IMG/VR virus record: IMGVR_UViG_3300010233_000259
Span: 1-24,531 of that record
Source: a virus
Direction: 5' to 3' (one strand)
DNA length: 24,531 nucleotides
Position numbers and translations under genes: made by a program. This document shows positions 8,174 to 14,399 of the stretch, in pieces. The notes below the pieces were generated by a model. That model was not told the DNA's origin. It made no database searches and saw only the letters and a list, made by a program, of their open reading frames with translations. Within the stretch, counting starts at the first letter, position 1; each line of letters starts with the position of its first letter.

Positions 8174-9316
8174 TTATAACTCCGAAAGTACGGCTTTTTT
8201 GCCTGTAAAGTCTTCCCAACGCTTAACTATGACATCACAGTATTTAGGGTCAAGTTCCATAACAAATGCTTTACGACCAGTTTGCTCTGCACCAATTAAT
8301 GTTGATCCACTACCACCAAACAAATCAAGCACATTAAGCAATTTAATATGGTTTCCAAATGCTCTTACAGATAAAGCTACTGGCTTTTGAGTTGGGTGTA
8401 CATAATTGTGGTCTTTTTTTACTTCCCACAAATCAGACTCATTTTTAATAATTTCATCAATTTTGCCGTTAAATAAACAAAACTCATGTTGGTGTCTATA
8501 GCCGTTACCCATGCCAAATACATTTTTAGCCCAAACTATGCAAGTTTTGTAATCTAGCTTACCTTGCAATATGCCGTAAAACTTCCAATTGCACCAAATG
8601 TAATAAACCTTTGGGTCAATAGCTTTGATGGTGTTACATACTTCACCAATAAAGGCTTCAAAGTCTGACTCGGAAAGGTTATCGTTTTTAATTACATCGT
8701 GCTTACCGCTTCTACCATTAAATGCCACGTTGTATGGTGGGTCTGTAAATAGTAAATCTACAGTATTGCCATCCATTAACTTATCCACAGCATCAATACT
8801 TGTGCTATCACCGCACATAAGTCTATGATTTCCAAGGATATATATGTCGCCTAGCTTGGTTTTTGATTCTATTGGCGTGTCAGGTACGGCATCTTCATCG
8901 GTTAAGCCATCTGTGCCTTCTATTACATTTAGCAAGGCATCTAGTTCTTTATCGTCAAAGCCTGTAAGTGTTAGGTCAAAGCCTTCATCTTCTAGGTCTT
9001 TTAACTCAATTGTAAGCATGGCGTTATCCCACCCAGCATTTAGTGCCAGTTTATTGTCTGCAATAATGTAAGCCTTTTTTTGGCTATCAGTCATATCAGA
9101 GCAATCAATAGTGGGTACTTGGTCTAAGCCTAGCTTTTGGGCGGCCAATAATCTACCATGCCCAGCGATGATCCCTACTCCATCTACAAGAATTGGGTTG
9201 CGAAAGCCAAACTCTTTAATGCTGGCGGCAATCTGCCCTACTTGTTCAGGGCTATGTGTACGGCTGTTTTTGGCATAAGGAATCAGCTTGTTTACAGCAA
9301 CTTCTTGAATTTTCAT
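8174..9316 (-). CDS. ParB-like domain fused to beta-class DNA methyltransferase
   Basis: 380 residues. Residues 1-130 are a ParB/Srx-type domain with a GHGR motif at 52-55. From about 160 there is an adenine-N6 or cytosine-N4 methyltransferase: DPPY (motif IV) at 192-195, HPTQKP at 307-312, and the SAM-binding DLFGGSGST (motif I) at 331-339, followed by ELDPKYC. Motif IV preceding motif I marks the beta class. Such fusions are common in phages and modify phage DNA, often against host restriction; the target site cannot be read here. The ATG has no clear Shine-Dalgarno, and a short palindrome (AACCAAGTGGTT) sits just upstream. It ends one base before the small terminase gene. Confidence 0.92.
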   Translation of the reverse strand: MKIQEVAVNKLIPYAKNSRTHSPEQVGQIAASIKEFGFRNPILVDGVGIIAGHGRLLAAQKLGLDQVPTIDCSDMTDSQKKAYIIADNKLALNAGWDNAMLTIELKDLEDEGFDLTLTGFDDKELDALLNVIEGTDGLTDEDAVPDTPIESKTKLGDIYILGNHRLMCGDSTSIDAVDKLMDGNTVDLLFTDPPYNVAFNGRSGKHDVIKNDNLSESDFEAFIGEVCNTIKAIDPKVYYIWCNWKFYGILQGKLDYKTCIVWAKNVFGMGNGYRHQHEFCLFNGKIDEIIKNESDLWEVKKDHNYVHPTQKPVALSVRAFGNHIKLLNVLDLFGGSGSTLIGAEQTGRKAFVMELDPKYCDVIVKRWEDFTGKKAVLSEL

Positions 9317-9320
9317 ATTT

Positions 9321-9348
9321 AACCAAGTGGTTGATTAAGATAAGTTAA
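9321..9348 (-). promoter_or_regulatory. Palindrome and operator-like site before the methyltransferase gene
   Basis: AACCA-AG-TGGTT (9321-9332) is a perfect 5-bp inverted repeat 5 bases upstream of the methyltransferase ATG. Next to it, 9335-9348 (TTAAGATAAGTTAA) matches the early operator at 17710 in 12 of 14 positions, though one arm is imperfect. No convincing -35/-10 pair was found, so this is only a candidate control site. Confidence 0.3.
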
Positions 9349-9356
9349 TTCTACTA

Positions 9357-9506
9357 CTATTTGACTTCTTTATCCAAGTCTTTAAGTTTATTAGCGATTA
9401 GTTTTCTACGGGCAATGCGGTCAGCTTGTTGCTTTTCTAAGGTAGATTGCTGATGCGGTCTAAGCATGGCATCTTCAGGCTTGTATTTGCGGCTCATGTG
9501 TTCCAT
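9357..9506 (-). CDS. Small basic protein, 49 residues
   Basis: The protein starts MEHMSRKYKPEDAMLRPHQQ and ends KLKDLDKEVK. It is charged and helical throughout, with many Lys, Arg and Glu and no Cys. The ATG overlaps the preceding stop (TAATG), with AAGGA six bases upstream, which supports a real coupled gene. It is the last of three tiny genes in a row (9858 to 9357). Function unknown; a nucleic-acid or protein-binding accessory is possible. Confidence 0.72.
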   Translation of the reverse strand: MEHMSRKYKPEDAMLRPHQQSTLEKQQADRIARRKLIANKLKDLDKEVK

Positions 9507-9676
9507 TACATATCCTTCATTTGTTCAGTAATGACTTCTTTACGGGTTTTAGCGGATTCTTTAAAATCTTTAGCAGTTGGAGCACCTTTAGAACCTGCTT
9601 TACGCATCTTTTCGCCTGAGCCTTCAGCTATCCGTTCACGCTTTGCGTGGATATTGGCATAAAGTCCGTTTTTCAT
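9506..9676 (-). CDS. Small conserved basic phage protein, 56 residues
   Basis: The protein begins MKNGLYANIHAKRERIAEGS and continues GEKMRKAGSKGAPTAKDFK. I recognise this pattern as a short protein common in phages of aquatic bacteria, with no known function. GAGGA lies a few bases before the ATG, and the ATGA overlap with the preceding gene indicates coupled translation. Its basic, Gly/Lys-rich sequence suggests binding to DNA or the virion, but this is inference. Confidence 0.78.
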   Translation of the reverse strand: MKNGLYANIHAKRERIAEGSGEKMRKAGSKGAPTAKDFKESAKTRKEVITEQMKDM

Positions 9677-9858
9677 GCTTTTTCCTCAATGTACTTACCG
9701 TAGGCTTCTTCTAACTTAGCTTTTCTTGCACCTTTAGCGTTTTCACGCTCAACATTAAGGGCAATAGCAAGTGCCTGTTTTTTAGGCTTGCCAGCTTTAA
9801 CTTCGGCTTTAATGTTTTTGCCGACAGATTCGGCTGATCCTGATTTGTCTAATGGCAT
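9673..9858 (-). CDS. Small conserved phage protein, 61 residues
   Basis: Starts MPLDKSGSAESVGKNIKAEV and contains AGKPKKQALAIALNVER, a segment seen in a widespread group of very short phage and bacterial proteins (KSGKS...AGKPxKQAxAIA). Lys/Ala-rich and helical. Four-base ATGA overlap with the next gene. AAGAG precedes the ATG. No biochemical role is known to me. Confidence 0.78.
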   Translation of the reverse strand: MPLDKSGSAESVGKNIKAEVKAGKPKKQALAIALNVERENAKGARKAKLEEAYGKYIEEKA

Positions 9859-9860
9859 GA

Positions 9861-10220
9861 TTAACTCTTAAATTTAAGTAAATAGATGGTTGTATCAATC
9901 TCTTGGGCAATATTGTCGATAAGCTGGCAAATTTCTGTATCTGTTGGCAAGTCGGCTCTAGCATCCTTTACAAACGCTTTTAAGGACTGTAGGTAAGCTA
10001 ATGGTTCTTTAGGCATATGGTAGGTGGCAGGAAATTCTGTAATTTGCCCGTAACACCCAAAATAGGCTTCGGCTAGGGCATCGGTATGCTCGATGATGTT
10101 CTCGTAGAACTTGCCTAATGCTTTATGTTTAGCGTAAGACTTGGTAGCCCAATGGAAAAAATGGGTATTAGTCCCCGAATGTAGCAATGTTGCTAGGAAT
10201 AATGCCATTGACTTTTCCAT
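9861..10220 (-). CDS. Ferritin-like (Dps-type) phage protein
   Basis: 119 residues, all-helical in appearance. The pattern HSGTNTHFFHWATKSYAKH followed by FYENIIEHTDALAE matches a phage family resembling Dps/ferritin four-helix proteins. His20, His23, Glu40, His45, Asp47 and Glu51 are candidate metal ligands. AAGGAG is placed six bases before the ATG; a second Met at residue 5 is a less likely start. It may bind iron or be a structural relic of the fold. Ferroxidase activity cannot be claimed from the sequence alone. Confidence 0.7.
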   Translation of the reverse strand: MEKSMALFLATLLHSGTNTHFFHWATKSYAKHKALGKFYENIIEHTDALAEAYFGCYGQITEFPATYHMPKEPLAYLQSLKAFVKDARADLPTDTEICQLIDNIAQEIDTTIYLLKFKS

Positions 10221-10242
10221 AAAACGCTCCTTTTGGTGTATT

Positions 10243-10527
10243 TTATAACACTTTTCTAGTAATACCTAGTGCTCTAATTGCGGCATCAACGCTATCTACA
10301 CGGCTAACTGCACCACCCTTCCACTTACCCATAAAGTCTAATTGGTCAGAAGTAAACTTGGCTTTTGAATCTCGTTTGATTTCCATTAATAGTGTTTCAC
10401 CGTTGTAGCCAACAAGTAAATCAGGACAACCGTGCTTCATTTCGGCGAGTGACACCACAGTAGCACCTGCTTCTCGTAATGCTTTGACTATCTCTTTGTG
10501 GTTTGTATCAATTCGTGCGTATGTCAT
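10243..10527 (-). CDS. VRR-NUC domain nuclease
   Basis: 94 residues, a minimal stand-alone VRR-NUC (PD-(D/E)xK) fold. GCPDLLVGYNGETLLMEIKR supplies the catalytic set: Asp36 (PD), Glu49 and Lys51 (ExK); Gln62 follows. Related phage proteins act on branched DNA such as Holliday junctions, needed to resolve replication intermediates before packaging; this activity is inferred from the family. It is the first gene of the leftward late-side operon and has no clear Shine-Dalgarno. It faces the metallophosphoesterase gene across a 57-bp divergent promoter region. Confidence 0.88.
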   Translation of the reverse strand: MTYARIDTNHKEIVKALREAGATVVSLAEMKHGCPDLLVGYNGETLLMEIKRDSKAKFTSDQLDFMGKWKGGAVSRVDSVDAAIRALGITRKVL

Positions 10528-10554
10528 TGATTTTCAATTAAAATAGATTAGTAT
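10527..10554 (+). promoter_or_regulatory. Candidate rightward promoter
   Basis: TTGATT at 10527-10532 and TAGTAT at 10549-10554, 16 bases apart, form a sigma70-like pair (four of six matches each) upstream of the metallophosphoesterase gene. Short and AT-rich, so chance similarity is possible. Confidence 0.33.
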
Positions 10555-10568
10555 TAGCTAACTTTACC

Positions 10569-10597
10569 ATTATAAAGGTGTGGTATGACCAAGCCAG
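10569..10597 (-). promoter_or_regulatory. Candidate leftward promoter
   Basis: A perfect -10 TATAAT reads on the minus strand at 10574-10569. Seventeen bases upstream a poor -35 (CTGGCT) is found inside the opposite gene. It would drive the VRR-NUC gene and the operon below it. The palindrome TTAGCTAA at 10554-10561 lies just downstream and could be a regulator site. Confidence 0.4.
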
Positions 10598-11550
10598 CGT
10601 GTAGTGAGCAAGAGTTTATTGCATTATTTAAAGAACATAGATCTCCTACCGCTGTAGCTAAGATATTAGGTATTGATGCTAGAAGTGTAATGTTAAGAAG
10701 AAAAAACATAGAAAAAAAGCACGATATTGTGCTTGAATCTAATAATAATCGGGGCGTACCAAGATTTGAAATTCCTGAAAATAAAATAGAGTGTTCGTAT
10801 AGCTTGCCTAACGGAATTGTTTTAGTAGGCTCAGACTGCCACTACAACCCCAATTACATTTCTACTGCCCACCGTGCTTTTGTACATTTTACGAAACAAT
10901 TAAAGCCGTCAATGGTGATTTTAAATGGCGATTTGTTTGATTTTGCACAAATCAGCCAACATAACAGAATAGGCTACCAACAGCACCCAACAGTTCAACA
11001 AGAATTAGAAGAAGTCCAAGCTAGATTAGGTGATATAGAGAAAGTTAGACCTGCTGGGTGTATATTGCACCGCACAATAGGTAATCACGATTTACGCTTT
11101 GATGGCAAGCTATCCAATGTCTTACCCCAGTATGAGGGTGTCAAAGGTATGTGTTTAGCGGATCACCTATACGGCTGGTCATATAGCTGGTCAGTACGGA
11201 TTAACAACAATACGATGATCAAGCACCGTTGGCATAATGGTATTCATGCTGTCTACAACAATATTTTAAAGGGGGGTCTGTCAATGGTGACGGGTCATCT
11301 ACATTCTTTAAAAGTGACCCCTTGGACTAATTATACTGGTGACCTATACGGTGTTGATACTGGAATGATGGCGGCAGTTAAGGATGAGCAGTTCATTTAT
11401 CACGAAAATGCAAGCGTCAACTGGAGAGCAGGATTTGCTGTTCTTACCTATGTCAATGGTCATTTAATGCCACCTGAATTAGTACAGGTTATTAATGAAG
11501 ATGAGGGGCTTGTGTTCTTTAGGGGCGAACTATATGAGATTAAATCCTGA
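10585..11550 (+). CDS. Calcineurin-like metallophosphoesterase
   Basis: 321 residues. An N-terminal helix-turn-helix-like segment (about 8-45, SPTAVAKILGIDARSVMLRR) is followed by a metallophosphoesterase domain with the full motif series: GSDCH (Asp84, His86), NGDLFD (Asp116), GNHD (Asn167, His168), a KHRWH segment near 213-217 and GHLH at 237-240. These residues bind two metals and hydrolyse phosphodiesters or phosphoesters. Phage members of this type are common near replication genes, and their substrate is usually unknown. AAGGTG lies just before the ATG. It overlaps the SprT-like gene by 17 bases, so the two form a small rightward operon. Confidence 0.9.
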   Translation: MTKPACSEQEFIALFKEHRSPTAVAKILGIDARSVMLRRKNIEKKHDIVLESNNNRGVPRFEIPENKIECSYSLPNGIVLVGSDCHYNPNYISTAHRAFVHFTKQLKPSMVILNGDLFDFAQISQHNRIGYQQHPTVQQELEEVQARLGDIEKVRPAGCILHRTIGNHDLRFDGKLSNVLPQYEGVKGMCLADHLYGWSYSWSVRINNNTMIKHRWHNGIHAVYNNILKGGLSMVTGHLHSLKVTPWTNYTGDLYGVDTGMMAAVKDEQFIYHENASVNWRAGFAVLTYVNGHLMPPELVQVINEDEGLVFFRGELYEIKS

Positions 11551-11887
11551 AGTATTAAAAAACTTGTATGCAAGCCTGTATTGCTGTTACCCGTTTACTA
11601 AATGGCCTATGCCATTGCCTGAAGAAATAGAGTTTGTTGTTACGGCTGATCCTGAAGTAATGGGTACATACCTGCTAGATACGGGCGAGGATTACAGTCA
11701 TACCATTACTATCTCATCGGGGCGTTGTAGCCACTTCTATACCGTTTTAACCACCCTTGCCCATGAGTGTGTACACATGAGTTTTCACAAGCAAAAAGGG
11801 GAAAAGTGGATGCAACATGGAAAACCGTTTAGAACTCGTTGCAAAATGGTAGCCAGCGAACTAGGCTTTGATCCGCTAGAACTTTAA
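11534..11887 (+). CDS. SprT-like zinc metalloprotein
   Basis: 117 residues starting MRLNPEVLKNLYASLY, at an ATG within the end of the upstream gene and after AGGGG. The motif HECVH at residues 77-81 (HExxH) is a zinc-protease signature; His95 (QHGKPF) is a candidate third ligand. The layout, with an N-terminal beta part, HExxH helix and basic C-terminal helix, resembles the SprT/Spartan group, but it is short and lacks an obvious zinc ribbon. Protease activity is plausible, perhaps on DNA-bound proteins, but is not shown. An upstream in-frame ATG at 11495 is less likely. Confidence 0.8.
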   Translation: MRLNPEVLKNLYASLYCCYPFTKWPMPLPEEIEFVVTADPEVMGTYLLDTGEDYSHTITISSGRCSHFYTVLTTLAHECVHMSFHKQKGEKWMQHGKPFRTRCKMVASELGFDPLEL

Positions 11888-12005
11888 GGTATATATTTAA
11901 TATATATTGATTGCGTATACATATTAATATCTATATGTACAAATTAAGCCGTTTTGTATACATATATATAAATACTTGTATAAATTTTGCAATATTTTAT
12001 ATATT
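11888..12005 (+). repeat. AT-rich gap with repeated GTATACATAT
   Basis: A very AT-rich stretch between convergent genes. The 10-mer GTATACATAT occurs at 11915-11924 and 11956-11965, and related TATATG, GTAC and TTGTATA blocks fill the space. No coding frame and no GC hairpin terminator were found. It could be a DNA-unwinding or replication-start region or simply a low-complexity spacer that ends both transcripts. Confidence 0.45.
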
Positions 12006-12149
12006 TTATTTAGCCATGATGTACAAACCAACATTAGAAAAAGCGTAGCCTGTATATACAACTGCCATAGGTAGGTTGCCTTTTACACCCTGTTCTATGC
12101 CAATGTAAAAGTAAATTAAACCAGTAACAATAATTAACCAGCTACTCAT
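12006..12149 (-). CDS. Small membrane protein, 47 residues
   Basis: Begins MSSWLIIVTGLIYFYIGIEQ and ends VVYTGYAFSNVGLYIMAK. Two hydrophobic segments (about 4-20 and 28-45) are separated by a short polar loop (EQGVKGNLP), giving a two-helix hairpin. The GYAFSNVGL pattern is familiar from short membrane proteins of tailed phages. The ATG overlaps the TAG of the Ref-like gene by eight bases. Function unknown; membrane effects on the host are possible. Confidence 0.78.
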   Translation of the reverse strand: MSSWLIIVTGLIYFYIGIEQGVKGNLPMAVVYTGYAFSNVGLYIMAK

Positions 12150-12423
12150 TTAAAAGGCTTTCCGTTTTCTCCAACAACTGTTCTTCCGAGATAGCGTACT
12201 CCCTTTCAAAGCGTTTTCTACCCATGCCGTGAATACTGGTATTTGATCCTCGATGGTGATAGGGGCAGAGCGGAATGACGGGTGCTTGAGAGCGAGGGAT
12301 ATTACCTCGTCTAATGTGATGTATTTCGCACCCACAGTCATCGGTTTCGTATCCAATGTGCCTGCACAAACTGCACCCCAATCTCGCCACTCGACCATAA
12401 TATTCCTTTTGTTGTTTGTTCAT
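12142..12423 (-). CDS. Ref-like HNH nuclease (RecA-dependent nuclease family)
   Basis: 93 residues. The pattern C17-x2-C20, HH at 35-36, PLCPYHH (53-57) and the HGMG segment at 65-68 matches the family of phage P1 Ref, an HNH nuclease that cuts at RecA-made D-loops. Metal ligands would be the Cys pair and His residues listed. Start MNKQQKEYYG at 12423 overlaps the stop of the HNH homing-type gene (TAATG); an upstream TTG is less likely. It likely serves recombination-linked DNA processing, as inferred from the family. Confidence 0.85.
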   Translation of the reverse strand: MNKQQKEYYGRVARLGCSLCRHIGYETDDCGCEIHHIRRGNIPRSQAPVIPLCPYHHRGSNTSIHGMGRKRFEREYAISEEQLLEKTESLLNE

Positions 12424-12938
12424 TAAATGTGTTTCCAACTGCTTCCGTAGCGTATTTTTTCAACGCAACCCATTGAAACATTGTATTTTTTTGCCATTTC
12501 TTTTAAAGATTTTTCAGAATATTTAACAAATAAAGCCTGTTCTTCGGTTAATTTAGAAGTTCCGCTTTTTTCACCTTGTTGATTTGTACCATGCAATTTT
12601 TTATCGGCATGATTATTTTTTCTTGTATCCCACCTAAGATTTTCAAGTTTACAATTTGTTTTAATACCGTTGTTATGGCAACCTTCCATCCCAGCGGGGG
12701 CTTTACCTATAAACGCTTCGAGAACCAATTTGTGTATGTGAAACTGTTTTCTGTAACCTTTATAAGTAAGGTTTACTGCTGGATAGCCTACTGTGCTTAC
12801 AAAAGGTTTAACCAAACCACCGCCATAAGTTCTTTTGCCAAAATTTGTTACGCCAATTCGAACTTTTGATTTAACATTACCAAGATCAGATATTTGGTAA
12901 TAATCTTCTAAACCTAATACATCCATCCAATTTTCCAT
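12423..12938 (-). CDS. NUMOD4-HNH homing-type endonuclease
   Basis: 171 residues. The N-terminal NUMOD4 region (about 1-55, YYQISDLGNVKS) is followed by an HNH domain with HIHKLVLEAFIG (67-78), H88-N89-N90, and NLRWDTRKNNH (100-110), then a C-terminal helix-turn-helix-like part (about 128-165). This is the domain order of free-standing homing endonucleases of phages. AAGGAG precedes the ATG. No intron is visible around it, and it sits in the same operon as neighbouring early genes, so it is probably an intronless insertion that spreads by cutting related phage DNA. Confidence 0.9.
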   Translation of the reverse strand: MENWMDVLGLEDYYQISDLGNVKSKVRIGVTNFGKRTYGGGLVKPFVSTVGYPAVNLTYKGYRKQFHIHKLVLEAFIGKAPAGMEGCHNNGIKTNCKLENLRWDTRKNNHADKKLHGTNQQGEKSGTSKLTEEQALFVKYSEKSLKEMAKKYNVSMGCVEKIRYGSSWKHI

Positions 12939-12968
12939 GCAATCTCCTTATGTGGTGATTACATCATA

Positions 12969-13148
12969 TCAGGTTTGGTGGCCATTGATATGATCCACGG
13001 TCATTTGTTCTAGCTTTTCGCCTGATTCTGCTATGTCAACGCTTAATTCCAGCATTTGTGTATAGTCTTTGCGGTTTAAAGCATCTTCATACATCTTGCA
13101 AAATAGTTTAAGAATTAAAAATTCTTCGGTTAATTTTAATGGTGTCAT
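12969..13148 (-). CDS. Small early protein, 59 residues
   Basis: Reads MTPLKLTEEFLILKLFCKMY with an acidic helical rest (LELSVDIAESGEKLEQ). The ATG at 13148 overlaps the stop of the upstream gene (ATGA). It has the look of a helical partner protein; no motif is recognised. Confidence 0.7.
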   Translation of the reverse strand: MTPLKLTEEFLILKLFCKMYEDALNRKDYTQMLELSVDIAESGEKLEQMTVDHINGHQT

Positions 13149-13474
13149 CGTGTCATTTTCTCTAAATTACGGTTACTTGCTTGCTCTGTACGCCACGCAT
13201 CAAAACGCATCGTAGCACTTGTGATCTGCCATTTTAATAATTCAACCTGCTCTGTGGCCGTTCCTATTGCAACGCACAAATCTTGATATTCTTGGCTGGC
13301 GTAGGCTTCACGCTCTTGACCGCCAAGGCTTTGCTCATTTGATTTCTTCATCATTATGGCTTTAAGACTAGATTTGTATGCTTCTAGTTGGGCTAGTTGA
13401 CCCTTGGCTTTAGCGTATTCAGGGGCATTGTTAAATATAAAATTAATTGCTTCGTGTGGATCGTATTCTGTCAT
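13145..13474 (-). CDS. Conserved phage protein of unknown function
   Basis: 109 residues, helical and charged. The pattern PHEAINFIFNNAPEYAKAKG, QEREAYAS and a C-terminal RFDAWRTEQASNR is recognisable as a widespread early protein of proteobacterial phages, without known activity. Central KWQITSATMRFDAW is likely a long helix. The start overlaps the stop of the 49-residue gene (ATGA). It is in the operon with replication and recombination genes, so a role in DNA metabolism is plausible. Confidence 0.8.
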   Translation of the reverse strand: MTEYDPHEAINFIFNNAPEYAKAKGQLAQLEAYKSSLKAIMMKKSNEQSLGGQEREAYASQEYQDLCVAIGTATEQVELLKWQITSATMRFDAWRTEQASNRNLEKMTR

Positions 13475-13620
13475 TTTCCTAGTTTCTTTTTTATCAATTG
13501 TTTTATGCGTTCTTCTTTTTCAGGGTATTGGGCTAACAACTTTACAACCGCAGGCCATCCTCGTTTTTTAGCTACTGCGATATACCACTCAACTAAATAA
13601 TTATCAGAGTTGTTCTTCAA
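13471..13620 (-). CDS. Small early protein, TTG start, 49 residues
   Basis: The frame reads KNNSDNYLVEWYIAVAKKRG then WPAVVKLLAQYPEKEERIKQ, a compact helical and basic protein. The only possible start after an in-frame stop is TTG at 13620-13618. It overlaps the stop of the upstream replication-type gene by 17 bases, so coupling is likely. It ends in an ATGA overlap with the next gene. Family not recognised with certainty. Confidence 0.68.
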   Translation of the reverse strand: MKNNSDNYLVEWYIAVAKKRGWPAVVKLLAQYPEKEERIKQLIKKKLGK

Positions 13621-13981
13621 GTTGCTTTATCTTCTGACTAATTCGTGCTCGCCATTGTTGCCAACCCTCACCAGCGTAAGCAGGGCATTGAACTTCTTGG
13701 GCTTTTTTAGCCGTCAGTTCTTCGCTCGAATACCAAGGCAATTCAGGTTTCTTTAAAGGCTCAATGTCCAGTTCATCATCATACCGCCCAGCCCGTAACC
13801 AACTGGCAGGGTATGGAATAAAGTCTTTAGCAGTTTCTTTGATCTTCCAGTATTTAAGATGCTGTGGCAGGGCTTCTAAGGCTTTTTCCTGCTCATCGGT
13901 AGTCATAGACTTCCAAGCCTTTTCAGCGTCTTTACGAGCCATTTTACGGGGGTATAGGGCATAGAAATTATTGAATGTCAT
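13604..13981 (-). CDS. Phage replication accessory (primosomal C-terminal-type) protein
   Basis: 125 residues. The N-terminal part (NNFYALYPRKMARKDAEKAW, then IPYPASWLRAGRYDDEL) matches the C-terminal domain of phage and plasmid replication proteins and helicase loaders (FxxAYPRKxxKxDAxKAW ... FIPHPxxWLNxxRW), here standing alone. It probably binds single-stranded DNA or the helicase. A helicase or a full O-like protein is not seen in the window. It overlaps the preceding gene by 14 bases. Confidence 0.78.
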   Translation of the reverse strand: MTFNNFYALYPRKMARKDAEKAWKSMTTDEQEKALEALPQHLKYWKIKETAKDFIPYPASWLRAGRYDDELDIEPLKKPELPWYSSEELTAKKAQEVQCPAYAGEGWQQWRARISQKIKQLEEQL

Positions 13982-14246
13982 CTAACTGTTTCCGTAGTGC
14001 CGCACATTCTTCTTCAAGCATTTGTGTATGGTTAGACTTTTCAGTATCGGCAAATTTAAGAATAGGCTTGTCTAATGCTTGTTTAGCCATTTCAATATAT
14101 CTATCGACTTCAAGTCTATCTTCCCCACCAATAGCCGCATTGCTGTGACCAACTGGTTTACCCATCGTGTCGTAATACACTTCACGAATTTCAAAGTAAT
14201 CCTCGTATGAATTACTCATGTTTACCAAGCGTAAGTTCCAAGTCAT
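13968..14246 (-). CDS. Conserved early phage protein, 92 residues
   Basis: Starts MTWNLRLVNMSN at 14246 in a TAATG overlap with the small membrane gene; a TTG twelve bases further upstream is less likely. The first half (EDYFEIREVYYDTMGKPVGH, SNAAIGGED) is a compact beta-rich pattern I recognise from early phage proteins of unknown function. The C-terminus (LEEECAALRKQLDDIQ) is a coiled coil, so it probably forms oligomers. Confidence 0.74.
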   Translation of the reverse strand: MTWNLRLVNMSNSYEDYFEIREVYYDTMGKPVGHSNAAIGGEDRLEVDRYIEMAKQALDKPILKFADTEKSNHTQMLEEECAALRKQLDDIQ

Positions 14247-14344
14247 TATTTCACCCAATAAAAGATTAAAGCCATAAAGAGCATTGCCACGCCTAATATG
14301 GCAAAGATTCCAACAGAAAAAATTAATATCAAATTTTCAATCAT
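14246..14344 (-). CDS. Single-span membrane peptide, 32 residues
   Basis: MIENLILIFSVGIFAILGVA followed by MLFMALIFYWVK: one long hydrophobic helix (about 5-29) with a short basic end. It is the first gene under the promoter with operator at 14351-14372. The predicted transcript start falls on or next to its ATG, so it may be translated from a leaderless message. The TAATG link to the next gene supports it. Function unknown. Confidence 0.68.
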   Translation of the reverse strand: MIENLILIFSVGIFAILGVAMLFMALIFYWVK

Positions 14345-14350
14345 GGTGAA

Positions 14351-14372
14351 AGTATATGTTAAGTGAACTTAA
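14351..14372 (-). promoter_or_regulatory. Early leftward promoter with operator TTAAG-N4-CTTAA
   Basis: Minus-strand -10 TATACT (14356-14351) lies seven bases from the ATG at 14344. Two bases upstream is the perfect inverted repeat TTAAG-N4-CTTAA at 14359-14372, in the spacer position also used by the operators at 15846 and 17710. The -35 is weak. Repression of block 3 early genes by the Cro-like protein is the simplest reading. Confidence 0.6.
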
Positions 14373-14399
14373 TGTTAGTAATTATTTTGTAGGTGTTTT

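Noticed and set aside
12150-12398. Alternative ORF of 82 codons within the Ref-like gene
   Set aside because: Shifted frame of a gene whose zinc and HNH residues are clear in the other frame.
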